This document shows, piece after piece, positions 9,367-21,100 of a DNA stretch of 21,594 bases. This stretch comes from Pelargonium cotyledonis (lineage: Eukaryota; Streptophyta; Magnoliopsida; Geraniales; Geraniaceae): assembly GCA_036897625.1 (NCBI GenBank), contig JAYMTA010001135.1:1-21594 (forward strand), written 5' to 3'. Numbering within the stretch: the first letter of the stretch is position 1; each line of letters begins with the position of its first letter. The notes beneath the pieces were generated by a model. It saw only the letters and a list, made by a program, of their open reading frames with translations. It had not been told where the DNA came from and ran no database searches. The position numbers were made by a program, and so were the translations under genes.

Positions 9367-12300
9367 ATGGAAGCTCTGCTCAGAGCCAGACCTGCTCTGA
9401 TCTTCTCAATCTTAGCTCTTCTCGTGTTTCTTGCCAGATCCTCCCATGAAGGCCTCCAGATTCTCAACGCCGAGCGCAGAGTATGCATTACCTTCTCCGT
9501 TTCGCGTTGCTCATTTCGCCATTTTCCGTTTCTTATCAGCCTTTGGTTGCTAGGGAAGTTGTAGGAAAATAAAATTTGAGGTACGAGATCATGATTTTAG
9601 GTGTCACGCGATGAATTTACGAGACTGTATTGGTTGGTCTGGATGACTGCTTTGAGTTTCGCATTGCTGATTTCCTTGATCGGAATTTGAGTATTCTTTT
9701 TATAGTTTTCGGTGTGATGGGTACGTTTGGTTGCTGGGAAAGAAGTAGGAATAGAAAATTTTGAGGTTCGAACTATGATTTTAGGCGATGAATCTACGTG
9801 ATTGTGTTGGATCGTCTAGATGACTGATTTACATTGTTTGACTCTATATGCTTGTTCTGAAAAGGAAGAAAATTAGGATTTGCTTCGTTGTTCTGTGAAA
9901 ATTAGCATGCTCTTCTTGCTGTCTACCAGCTAGATCTCCAACTTTACGTTCAATTTTGGAAAATGAGTTTTGTTGCATCATTCTTCTTTGTTGGTAGTCT
10001 AGAATTTAGGTAGCCAACTTGGCATATGGTAACTCACATTACCATCTCTTAGTTTCTGGTACAAAGTTAACACATGATTTGTACTTCTCTGCTGAATTAA
10101 CTAAAATTTTGATGAAACCAACGTCCCTGAAATTTATTATAGTTCCTACTACTAGCTCAGTAGTCATATTTCCACCTAAATAACACTTCATTTTAATTAT
10201 GTGTGTTGTTTGAATCCAAATCTAGCCTTGACTAGACTCTATGATTTGCTAAATCAGGTTTGAATGAGGATTTGATAGTCAGTGAATTAAGTATATATTA
10301 TTTTAACTTTTACTTGAGAATTTGCATATGTTTAGGCTCTATTTCTAAATGATGGATCACTTTCAGGTTGAAAACATTGGTAATTCACCTGCTTCAGAGG
10401 TCCTTCTTGCATTCCCACCTACACAAGTTGATCGCCTAGCAGTGGTCAAAGCAGCAGTAGCTGTAAGAAAGCGAAAGAAAAAAGATCATCTGCCACATGA
10501 TGTAAACCCAACTGAGTTGCCTGCTTCTCCAAACGGAACTATATACTTATCAGTATCGTTGCTCAGTCCATTAAATGCTGGGGAAAGTGTGACAATAGAG
10601 GTGTATTACATTTTGACACGTTCCCTAGAACCCTTCCTAGCTGAGATAAGTCAATCGGAATCTCAGTTGGTTTATTTCCGTGATAGTGCAATAATATTGT
10701 CACCATATCATATTAAGCAACTAGCAAGTTATTTTAAGACACCAAGTAGTAGGGTTGAATCATTCACAAGTGTGGAACCCACCAACCGTGCTTCTACAGA
10801 ACTTAAGTATGGGCCATATGAAAATCGCTCTCCATTTTCTTTTGCTCCCATACTTATTCATTTCGAGAATAACAGTCCATTTGCTGTTGTTGAGGAGCTT
10901 GTTCGTGAAGTAGAAGTATCACACTGACACTGGGGCAACCTTCAGATTACTGAACATTACAAAGTTGCACATGCGAGAGCTCGTCACAAAGGCGTTTTTT
11001 CCAGGTATAGTTTTACAGGTGGTCTTGTATGATTATTAAAATTTATTTTATTATGGTTAAATGCATGAATTTTACTCAAGAATTACTTGGTACTATCTAC
11101 ACCTAGAAGCTTCCCTCTATGTGCCTCATTCCTTGAAGTTTGATGAGTAACAAAAACCAGAGGTGTAATTTGTTGAAACTTGTGATATTAATATATATCA
11201 ATTTTCAAGCATTAATTTCTAAGTTTCTTTGATGTATACACAACTCTGGTTACTGTTTTTCTGTGACTAATTGAATTTAATGAAGTATTCCAAATTTGAA
11301 TACCCATGTTAAGCCATTCTATCAATCAGGGAAATGAATGGTTCTTTGAATGTTGTCAGTGTCAGAAAATTTAGGTGTAAACTGAATCTTAAACTGTTGC
11401 CATTCCAACTAATTCTGCCTTTATACTTATTCTTCTTCTTTGTTTGCATTTTTATTTTCAGTCGATATAAATGTTTACTGAACCACCTTTCTTCACAGGG
11501 TTGAATATCAATCTAGGTCAAATATTGCTGGTGCGGCTTCATTCAAACATCTTCTAGCAGTACTACCCCCTGGGATTCACTCTGCATACTACCGTGATGG
11601 TATAGGGAATATCTCATCATCACATTTGCGAACAGGGTTTCGTAAGGTATTTACAATGTCTTAAATCTACCCCCTCTCTCCATCTGTATCTTTAGTCTTG
11701 AATAGTCATTATGGAGAAGGGAAAGGAACCTAGAAGTTCATAGCCTCTTTTGATATGTTTGGTTTCAAGCGAAAAAATCTTCTATTTCTTCCCACTACAG
11801 CCATCTTTTGGTCGAAAGATAATTTTAGGCTGAAGAGTACTACAATTCTTCTTATTTCCTCCCTTCTTGTTTATTAAGTGGATGTGTGGAATCAAACTGT
11901 GGAAAATTTCTTCTCTTCCATTCTTTCACATATCCTTCTTTTCATCCAGTTTATGAAAAACATGACAATGAAGAACATAGCAAACTTAATGTTTTAACTT
12001 GTTATTCATATCAAAGGGATGCTTATATCTTTGACTTTGTACTCCTTATGTGCAGTCTGAACTAGAAATTGAACCACGATATCCTTTATTTGGAGGTTGG
12101 AAATCTACTTTTGTCATTGGATATGGCCTACCTTTGGAGAACTTCCTGTATGAATCATCTGATGGCAGGCGCTACCTCAACTTCACTTTTGGATGTCCTA
12201 TTGCTGAGACATTGGTGGACAAGTTGATCATCAAGGTAAATATTTATGATTTTTTATTTTATGGATACCACTATTCTTATCATCAAAGCTGGTTTTGGCC

Positions 12301-12869
12301 CATGATATTGGAACAGAAATTTGTTGATACTCGTATTCCAGGTTGTATTGCCTGAGGGATCAAAAGAACCTTTTGCTGTGGTTCCTTTTCCAGTGGAGCA
12401 AGGCTTGGAGGTAAATACTGTCACATATATACATTAATGTATCTGGTATAACTTAAGCCATGTGTCCGCTAGTGCAACCGTAAATCACATGCTCTGACCT
12501 TATTACATTGTTCATCCATGTATGAAACTAATGATGATGGAAAGCCATTTCAATGCATGATATTGTTCAGAGTTCAAATCATATTTAACCGTGTCCACTA
12601 ATGCATGATGCATCATGTTATGTCAAGACCAAATCCTGAGAGTAAGTTGGCAGGGGATTTTTGACTCTATAAGTGATAACTTACATACTTGTAATGTGGC
12701 CGTTATTCCTAATTTTGCCAAACCTTTTTCTGTTCCTATTTTGTAGGTTTACTACACCTTCAACCCAATTTTCATGCTTGCGGAGCCGTTAATGTTGGCA
12801 TCAGTGTTTTTCTTGTTTTTCGTGGCTTCTGTAGCTTACCTACACATTGATCTCTCCTTATGCAAGTGA
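9367..12869 (+). pseudogene. OST1 / ribophorin I-like gene (oligosaccharyltransferase subunit 1), probably decayed copy
   Basis: OST1 is a single-pass ER subunit of the oligosaccharyltransferase for N-glycosylation. Exons: 9367-9480, 10367-11004, 11499-11646, 12056-12235, 12342-12410, 12747-12869; all borders are GT-AG and in phase. Exon 1 encodes a signal peptide (ALIFSILALLVFLA) ending LNAERR. Later exons carry strong family blocks: SPASEVLLAFPPTQVD, ITRSLEPF-like, QSESQLVY, YGPYENRSPFSFAP, HFENNSPFAVVEELVRE, YPLFGGWKSTFVIGYGLPL and YTFNPIFMLAEP, then one membrane helix. Defects: an in-frame TGA at 10925-10927 ends the product at 224 aa, without the membrane helix. About 15 residues normally between AERR and VEN are absent, as are about 30 residues before VYYTF. 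The frame stops right after the helix (DLSLCK), so the cytosolic coiled-coil region is missing. Introns are kept, so this is not a retrocopy. A functional truncated form is possible but less likely. Confidence 0.85.
9496..9830. repeat. Diverged tandem duplication in intron 1 of the OST1-like gene
   Basis: Copy A (about 9496-9651) and copy B (about 9653-9830) share, in the same order, TTTCGC[GA]TTGCT, TTTGGTTGCT, a GTAGGAA-A--AAAATTT-GAGGT block, ATGATTTTAGG, GCGATGAAT and GATGACTG. Match points are offset by 157 bp at the left and 184 bp further on, so copy B has extra bases in the middle. The copies are clearly diverged, so this is not recent. Confidence 0.75.
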
Positions 12870-14754
12870 AGCATTTCCAGAATTCCAAAAGGTAGAACGG
12901 TAGAACACAGTGGTAACATTAGTTTGCACAGTATAATATCTGCCACTGATTTCTTTATTTTTTGGGGAACTATTATAGGCTGAATGGAGGTGGACTGCTT
13001 CAACTGAATTATAACATATCCGAGCAGATGAGGAGGAACTTGGACTTTTTGTAAGTCAATGACAGAGACCATTTTGGGGTGCTTCTAAGATTTTGAAACA
13101 TTGGAATCAAAGACTTTGTTGTTTGTGTATCACCTCTCATAGTAGAATTTAACTTAACACTGAATGGATGTCTAAATTTAAGTGTACAATAATCTTAAAG
13201 TACCAAAAGCATGTTCATTTTCTCCCTTTGGGATCTATTATAGCAAATATACATATGTTTTTGCTGCCGGACAATCAGATGGAAATTAGAAGAGAAGAAA
13301 GTTTATCGATTAAGGCATGGAGGCAGCTATTTGTTTCCTTTGCATTCTACATAGTGCATATTCTAAGGAGTAGGAACAGATTATCGTACATAGATTTGCA
13401 AGCTTGAAGTCATGTAGTGATATCAGAGTCACCTCTAAACCAGATACTAAAATAGTGTTATGCCCTTGTTCCCAGCTGGCCTTGTAGCCTGTAGGGCAAG
13501 TCGAGAACTGGTCTCTGCTCTGCCGTACTGCGTTGAAGCTATTGAGGTAAGCCATAATAATACTAGATATCAGCTTGTCTTGAGTGTGCCTCTATGTTCT
13601 ATCCGATGCTCAAAGTTTGAATTGCCCAAAAGTTTCATGCTCAGCCCATTCGCCTCCAAAGCATATGCTTTAATTGCCTTTGTTTCTTTTGAAGACAAGA
13701 CTTAACTATTTTTTCTGTTACAACCATATGGTGCTGTCTTGTTATCTTGTACTTCACCTATGTCGTATAATGCTCTATGCTTGCTCCTAAATGCCACCCC
13801 TCTACTATAATTTGCATCAGAGTTATAAGTATCTTACTATGTTGGGTAGACGAGAGCAGTGTACATTTTGTCTATGTGATGCGTCTTATTTGGGTTCTTC
13901 CTTTCTAAATGCAATAAATGAACATTTCTCGATAGTTCTTTCGAAACTGACCATTCGCTCTTTTGTTAGAGATGTTTAGCTATGTCTTCTATCAAGTAAA
14001 GGGGTCTTATAAACTAGTGGACCGATTCGAGTTATTTGCAGAAGTTGTATATCCAAAATGAAGTTTTTTCTACTGCAATTACATTTCAGCCATTAATTAA
14101 CTGAACCATTTCAATATTCTCAATAAGCCAGACTGTGATAGAGACTTGAGTAAAAAGTGAAGATAAAAGAAAAAGGTTGAGGTTGGGGCAGAGAAAGAAG
14201 ACATATTGCAAGGTTTTTTAAGAGTACTGAGTGAGGAATCAACTCAATTACTCAAATGGGGTACTATCCACTTGGCAAGCCTCCAAAAGCACCATTTTTA
14301 TTTTCCTCTTTCTCTGCAGCTCCTACAAGCTGTTGTGCCAATGGTTTTCTCCAATTCATGCAAGCCTTTCCTTTTTTAAGTATCTCAATAATTGCCATCC
14401 ATCTATTTTAACTGTCATTACCAAATGGCCTTCCATTTACCATTTTGCCCTTCTCCATGTCTCGAATTCGAGACCTTGCTCAAGAAAACCGAGCTCTTAA
14501 TTAACAGCTTGACCCACAACAATATTGAAATTAAAATCTCATATCATGTGTACAATGACTCAATTGTTTTAGGAATGAGTTTTGTATTTCACTTTCACCA
14601 CAAAATTGGATAAACCTTTCATCTAAAATGTCCCCAATATTGGAGATGACAAAAATAAATGTATATTTATAGAAGAAAATTAAATCAGAAAATAATGAAA
14701 GGTAATACAGTAATTGTGGAGAAGTTAGGTTCATCCTGTCCCTAATTTCTCATC

Positions 14755-14765
14755 TTATATAAAAA
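14755..14765 (+). promoter_or_regulatory. Candidate TATA box of the EDR2-like gene
   Basis: TTATATAAAAA fits the plant TATA consensus. It lies about 25-35 bases before a purine-rich leader-like stretch (about 14790) and about 390 bases before the ATG at 15145. No other equally good TATA lies between it and the start codon. Confidence 0.5.
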
Positions 14766-14913
14766 TAGTTGTATAAAAAAAAACATCTGAAAAAAAAAAC
14801 AGAGGAGAAGGAGGAGAAGGCAGAAAACCAAAAGCTTCAGTTTACCCTGAAAATTTCCCACCTACTGACTCTCCTGAAATTGATTCTCTGATTCCCTTAG
14901 TTGGGGTCAGAGG

Positions 14914-14931
14914 ATCATCATCATCATCATC
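14914..14931 (+). repeat. (ATC)n microsatellite followed by a CT tract, in the EDR2-like leader
   Basis: Six ATC units are followed by a CT-rich tract in the presumed 5' UTR of the EDR2-like gene. CT and CAT tracts are common in plant leaders. Confidence 0.8.
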
Positions 14932-14981
14932 AGCTCTCTCTCTGTCACTCTCTGTGTTCTTTTATTGATAGCAAATTGTGG

Positions 14982-15094
14982 GTAAATGCATACCAATGAA
15001 TTTGATTTCAAGATATAGCCATTCAACTCCCTCCAAGCATACAGAAAAGAGACCTCAGAAACTCTCATAAGTTCTTTTTTTATATTTTTCACAG
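14982..15094 (+). other. Candidate 5' UTR intron of the EDR2-like gene
   Basis: A donor-like GTG|GTAAATGC at 14982 and a strong acceptor (a T-rich run ending TTTTTCACAG at 15094) bracket 113 bp upstream of the ATG at 15145. Leader introns are common in plants, but only transcript data could show that this one is used. Confidence 0.4.
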
Positions 15095-15144
15095 TTAAAC
15101 TTACAAATCTTTTGAGGGACAAAACTATATACTGTGTGATAGTG

Positions 15145-18100
15145 ATGGGCATCTCACAAAATGATGGTCAAATGGAAGGATGGCTGTATATCATTGGTTA
15201 CAACCGATTTGGTATGCATTTCTCACGCAAACGCTACTTCATTCTGCGGGATAACTGTCTTGAGAGCTACAAAACTGTACCCACTTCTGATAACCAGGTG
15301 CTACTCTTTTCTCTTCCAATTTGAGATGTAATTTGTCTTTAAATTTATTTATTTCCCTCTTTGATAGAACTTTTACTAGACTGAATGTACATTGATTGAG
15401 TTTGCTTTGATTGATACATTTTCTGTTGAATTTGGCATGTGTTGGTTCATTGACCACTTTGGTATTTATCAGCTTATCAAGCATGTTTGTTTTATCTATT
15501 TATTTGCACTTTTTCATAGTTTTGGGCTATTAATATGCTATTGGAGTTTCACCTTTATGTTGATCAAAGAGCTTTCATATTGTGCATTGTGTTTAAACTA
15601 TGTCAAGATTTAAGTGCTCTATCGTTTCTATGGTGCGGTTCATAGAAAGGAAATGTTAAGAGGAAGAAACTAATGTAAAATGAGGAGTTTTTGAGGTTCA
15701 TGGGAATTGATGAATTGTGTCATTTGTGATATGTTTCTTGATCTGTTCATTCAACTTCTAGTTTGAAATGGGAGCCATTATATGTTCATCCTGCAAATTC
15801 AGAATTAATTGCGCTGATCAGATCAAAGGGCTAACTGAAACTTTCCTTTTGTCAGGAGCCTGATAGAAGTGCAATAATAGACTTGAGCATTCGGGTTACA
15901 GACAACGGGAGAGAGAGAATTAACAAGAAGGTAAGAATCAAACTTTGGTTTACACATTTTTGAGCATGTATGGATTAAAATTCAGGAGCCTCTACATGTC
16001 TTTTTCTTTTTTGAGAAATCATAATATTGCTTTTGTCCTGCAGGTGTTGTTTGTTTTCACACTTTATAGCACTTCAAATCACAATGAGCAGCTTAAGGTG
16101 TGATGAGCTTCATTCCGGGTATATATATGTATTGTAACTTTATAGTCTGAAGGTGAATAAGATCTTTAATTTTGACTTTGCAGTTAGGAGCTAGTAGTTC
16201 AGAGGAGGCAGCAAGATGGATTCATTCCTTTCAGGATGCTGAAGTGAAGGTCTTAACCACTGACCTAATCTATCAGTTCAATAATGGTTTCACTGATGTG
16301 AAAACCTGATGGTTGAGTATGTTTCAGGAGACAAACTTAGTGAAGAACTTTGTGGCTTGTTCTTGGAGGAACTGTTCATCCTTAAGGCATGTCATTTATT
16401 TAATACTAAGCATGTAGAGCAGAATTATTTTTCCCCGGGTTCTTGGATTCTCTTATATACCGGGATTGCTCATCACATGTGGCTTCTCACTACAAACACA
16501 CCTCTGAAGATTTGTCTTTTCATCATTATAACCTACATGCATGACAGGGAGTCTAATTTCTTATGGGACTTTTGATATCGAATCACGGGTTATGTATGTT
16601 GTTTTGGGTTGTAAAACTGTTTTTAGGGTTTGATAAAGACACTAATTTCTTCTTGTTTCAGGAGTCAAGTGTGATCATTCATTTAGCTTGCGGATTTCTT
16701 TTCTCATTTAAAAGTTGTACGATTTGATATATATATATATATGTTTTGTTACAGGCTAGTTGGTTCAAAGAGGAGAAAGTCTATAGACTGGTCTTTTTAC
16801 TCACATGCTCAAATGGATGCAATGGCATCTGATGTTATTGCACCCTCACCTTGGAAGATTTTTGGTTGTCAAAATGGTAAATATGAAAACCCCTGATTTG
16901 CTTTTCAAACGGGTAGATGCCCGTGTTAAAATCCTTTTACTGATGCAGGACTACGGCTTTTCAAAGAAGCAAAAGATGGGGACTCGAGTGGAGGGGTAGG
17001 TTTCTCAGTTGAACCACTAAGTTTAACTTTTTTTTTATACAAATACGTTAAACTTTTATGTTCAGTTTTGGAACGATCATCCAGCAATAATGGCAATTGG
17101 TGTGGTTGATGGAACTTCAGAGGCCATTTTCCGGACACTCATGTCTCTTGGTCCTTCAAGATCAGAGTATGATTGCTCAAGTGCACTCTTAGTCTCTTTT
17201 CTTTTTTTCTTCTTCTTTTTTTTTGGTACTGCATGCTAAATTAGAGTTTTGATATCATTTGAAGGTATGCATGTGGTACCATAAAATGGTGGTGCAAAAT
17301 GGTGTTGAAGTATATAGACTTAGAAACACTCTTTCCTTCTGGGTCATACACATGGATCATTAAAAAAAAATACACATGGATCAGATACTTGTCCATATAA
17401 GCTAGTCCATTTTTGTAAATTTTAGGAACAACTCAACTGTCGGATTAACTTGTAGCTTCTTCTTCTTCTTCCTGACGATGGACTGCCTTGATTCCAGAGT
17501 TAAATTTCCAATTGTCTTGCAGATGGGACTTCTGCTTTTATCGAGGTAGTGTGGTTGAGCACCTTGATGGACACACAGATATCATTCACAAGCAGTTATA
17601 CAGTGACTGGCTGCCTCGGTTAGGTTCAAAAACCTGTTTATACAAAATGTACTTATAATAGTTGTTGTTATTGACACAATCTGTTTGCAGGGGAATGAAA
17701 AGAAGAGATCTATTGTTGCGACGTTATTGGAGAAGGGAGGATGATGGCACATACGGTAGTTAACTTTCCATAATAACATGAGGCTTTCCTTCTTTTTCTT
17801 GTCCCTTTTTTTATTATATGGTCCTGAGACCTTTCTTAATCCGGTTCTGTTACAGTCATACTATACCATTCTGTTCACCACAAGAAGTGCAAGCCACAGA
17901 GAGGCTATGTTCGTGCTAGCCTTAAAAGTAATGTTTACTTTTCATTGTGAAATTTGAAATGTTCTCTTACCTATTTGACTTGCTAATCAAGCCAAATTTA
18001 CTACAGCATATGTGTAAAAAACCTAGATATAATGCTTCTAGAAATTCGAGTGCATTGATATGATGATATTACAGAATGTTGAAATTTGCAAGAATTTCAT

Positions 18101-21100
18101 TTTAACTTGTAGAAATGGATTGTGGTGGTAACCAAGTAAATGTTAAAACTGGAAATGTTAAAGTCTAAATTTGAGTGTTACTGGGATTATGAAAAAAAAT
18201 TCCTCTCTAATCATGCAGGTGGAGGATACGTGATAACTCCCGTTAACCAAGGAAAACAATCTTTAGTAAAACACATGCTTGCTATTGACTGGAAGAGTTG
18301 GAAACTATATTTGCGTCCAGCTTCTGGAAGAGCAATAACAATCCGTATGCATGAGCGAGTAGCAGGTAAACTTCAACTGATAGGAAAGATTTGTGATTTG
18401 GTCCTTTCTGTTAAAAGATTTTTTTTACATAGCATTTCTGTTTTTCCAATTCACAGCATTAAGAGAGCTCTTCAAAGCTAAAGAAGATCATTGCTCTGAG
18501 ATCTCACCTGGAGAATTGACAGGACATAATTTGCTACCCCAAATAGAAAAGGACATAAAAACTGTAGTAGTTGACAATGAGGTGGAGAAACTTCAATCTG
18601 GGCATGCAAATTTAATGGAATTGAATGAAGAAGGTGCAGATGAATTCTTTGATGTTTCTGAACCATTTGATTCTGACCAGAATGAAGAGTGGCCTTCTGA
18701 CTCAAGTCCAGACAATCAGCCTTTGGTATTCTTCTTCTCAGTTGAATTCTCACTTTTTCGACACTAACCAATTTCTGCTTCTGTCTTTCACTCTTTCCTT
18801 GTATGATACATTGGTGTTTAGGAACTTAACAGCTGTTTCAGCTTAGTAAATATTACATAATGCAAAGATAAGAAGCTCTTTCCCTTCTCTGTTTTACACA
18901 GTAAACTTAAGAGACATGGATGATTAAAAAAAATGTTCTTGCATCACTTTCAAATGAAGTAATTCTAGTGCTTCCAGAGAGTGTTGCATTAGCACTATTG
19001 ACATGGACATTGAGGAGCTTTATACGATTTATCCAGCACCGTTCACTTTGTTGCACTACTCTGTCTAGATTAAGGATATCATGAGTTTAAGTAGTAATTT
19101 TTTCCTGATAGTTTTTGTCTGCCACGAGTTGTTTATAACTGTCTTACATGCTTCTTCTGAGGTAGCCAATTTTGTTTTGCATATAGGAACCACTCGTTCT
19201 CAACTTTTATAAAATAAAAAAAATGTTCTATGATTGATTATTATCTCCTAATCTTGTTTTCCGACATTGGATATGCAGACTTACCATCATAATCATTCTT
19301 CAGCTGCTGCTTTTGTGAAGAAACTGCATGATCTTGCAGGTGAGTTCTGTTGAAATGGACAAAGTTTTTTCTTATTATACATGATTGATGGTAGGCTATC
19401 TGTTATGATTCTGAATAAGACATGATCCATGCAGTTCCGATGAAGGGTTGTATTGACTTACAAGAGATGGGAAGGGATGAAAGCCCAGCATTCGCATATG
19501 GTTCTACCCTTCAAAATGACCCAAGTTGTAATTCAGCTTGCAGTTGTACAGCCGCTGATCCTTCCTTATTTTTAATACGCGGGAAAAATTATTTAGAAGA
19601 TCATCAGAAGGTATCAATCCATTATTAACTATAGTTCGAAAGAAATGAAACTGTTGAGATATGAGACTTGCATATAGAAACTATAGTGGTCCAACTATAG
19701 CACAAAGTTAAAAACAAGGTTGCATTGGAAACTGATATGACAAAATAAAGATGTTTTACTTGTATTTTCGTGTAACTCCCTGGTTTCAACTTACGATTAT
19801 TATTCTGTTTCCAAATGATTTCCTTACAATTATCAGTAATCTGTTAATTAAGCGTTAGGCTTTAGGTTAAGAGAACCTATTTGGCACAACATTTTGGTTC
19901 CGATTTTCCTTGTAAGTATCCTTATTACAAATAATTTGTACTTGATCCTTCAGGTCAAGGCAAAAGGCACTTCAATGCAGATGGTGGGTGCAGATTGGCT
20001 TAGATCTGACAAGCGAGAAGATGATCTTGGAAGCCGTCCTGATAGTATCGTGCAGGTCTGATCTAAAATGGTTCTTGATCATCCCGTGTCCTCAAAATTC
20101 CATAGGCAGTTAGAGAGAAACACGTCACTTAACTGTTAGTTCTCATGCAAGCATTTACTATTGATTCTTGCAGAAGTACGCAGCACAGGGTAGACCAGAA
20201 TTTTTCTCCATAGTAAACATACAGGTGAACGGAATGCAAATGTATATCATCACCCCAAAACATTAGGTCATCAGATCATTTACTATGAAACAATACTGTG
20301 TAAATCAGGTTCCTGGTACAACCACGCACTCCTTGGCGCTATATTACATGACCAGAACTCCCCTGGAAGAAACTCCCTTGCTAAAGCGCCTTGTTGAAGG
20401 AGACGACACCTATAGGAATTCAAGATTTAAGCTGATTCCCTACATTTCCAAGGTTAGTAATTAACAATCCATGCTAAATTACTTGGAATCTAAGATGGTG
20501 CACTGCTTGGATTGTGTTGTGTTAGGGTTCATGGATAGTGAAGCAAAGTGTTGGGAAAAAAGCATGTTTGGTTGGACAAGCACTTGAAGTAAACTACTTC
20601 AGAGGCAAGAATTACTTGGAAGTATGTATTGTATTGAAGTTTTGGAAGATGAGCATGTAATGGTAATGGTTATGTGAAATGATGAATTTGTTTTCAGCTG
20701 GGAGTTGATGTTGGATCCTCAACAGTGGCAAGAGGTGTGGTGAATCTTGTTCTTGGATATCTCAACAATCTTGTGATAGAGATGGCATTTTTGATACAGG
20801 TAATTAATTAGATCTAAATGATTTTAATTTCGAAAATAATTAGTTCATGTACCTACATGCATGTACATTACATGTAGCCACACATTCTTTACATTGAAAG
20901 GGGTGAGGTGAGACCCAGACATGTGTTGGAGAGAGAGAATGATCATGTGGTTAAGAATACGTCACGTTAATCTACATGTAATATACACATGTAGACACGA
21001 CTCTATTCCTTGAGTTGAAGATAATGTATTAAACATTAATTTGCAGGGAAATGCTCCAGATGAGCTCCCAGAAGTTTTGCTGGGAACATGCAAGCTGAAC

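Larger units (their letters stand above)
12870..15144. other. Intergenic region, OST1-like 3' flank and EDR2-like promoter/leader
   Basis: No complete gene is seen. At about 12979-13050 an acceptor-like TATTATAG is followed by GCTGAATGG and then a run that in a shifted frame reads LLQLNYNISEQ. At about 13476-13546 an acceptor-like TTCCCAG is followed by an open stretch (CRASRELVSALPYCVEAIE) and a good donor, GAG|GTAAGC. Both could be decayed exons of the lost OST1 C-terminal region, but the match is weak. From about 14750 the stretch holds the EDR2-like core promoter and leader. The rest is AT-rich with nothing recognised. Confidence 0.45.

Noticed and set aside
10914-10945. A GT...AG stretch of 30 bases that would remove the OST1-like in-frame stop as a mini-intron
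   Set aside because: It begins GTATCA and ends TTCAG and is a multiple of three, but 30 bases is far below the minimum for plant introns. It would also delete conserved residues (VSHWGNLQ).
16309-16575. An 88-codon open frame on the + strand
   Set aside because: It overlaps EDR2-like exon 5 in another frame and runs into the GC-AG intron. It shows no family features.
17347-17383. Two copies of TACACATGGATCA in an EDR2-like intron
   Set aside because: A 13-base repeat around a poly-A run. It is too short to signify more than local slippage.
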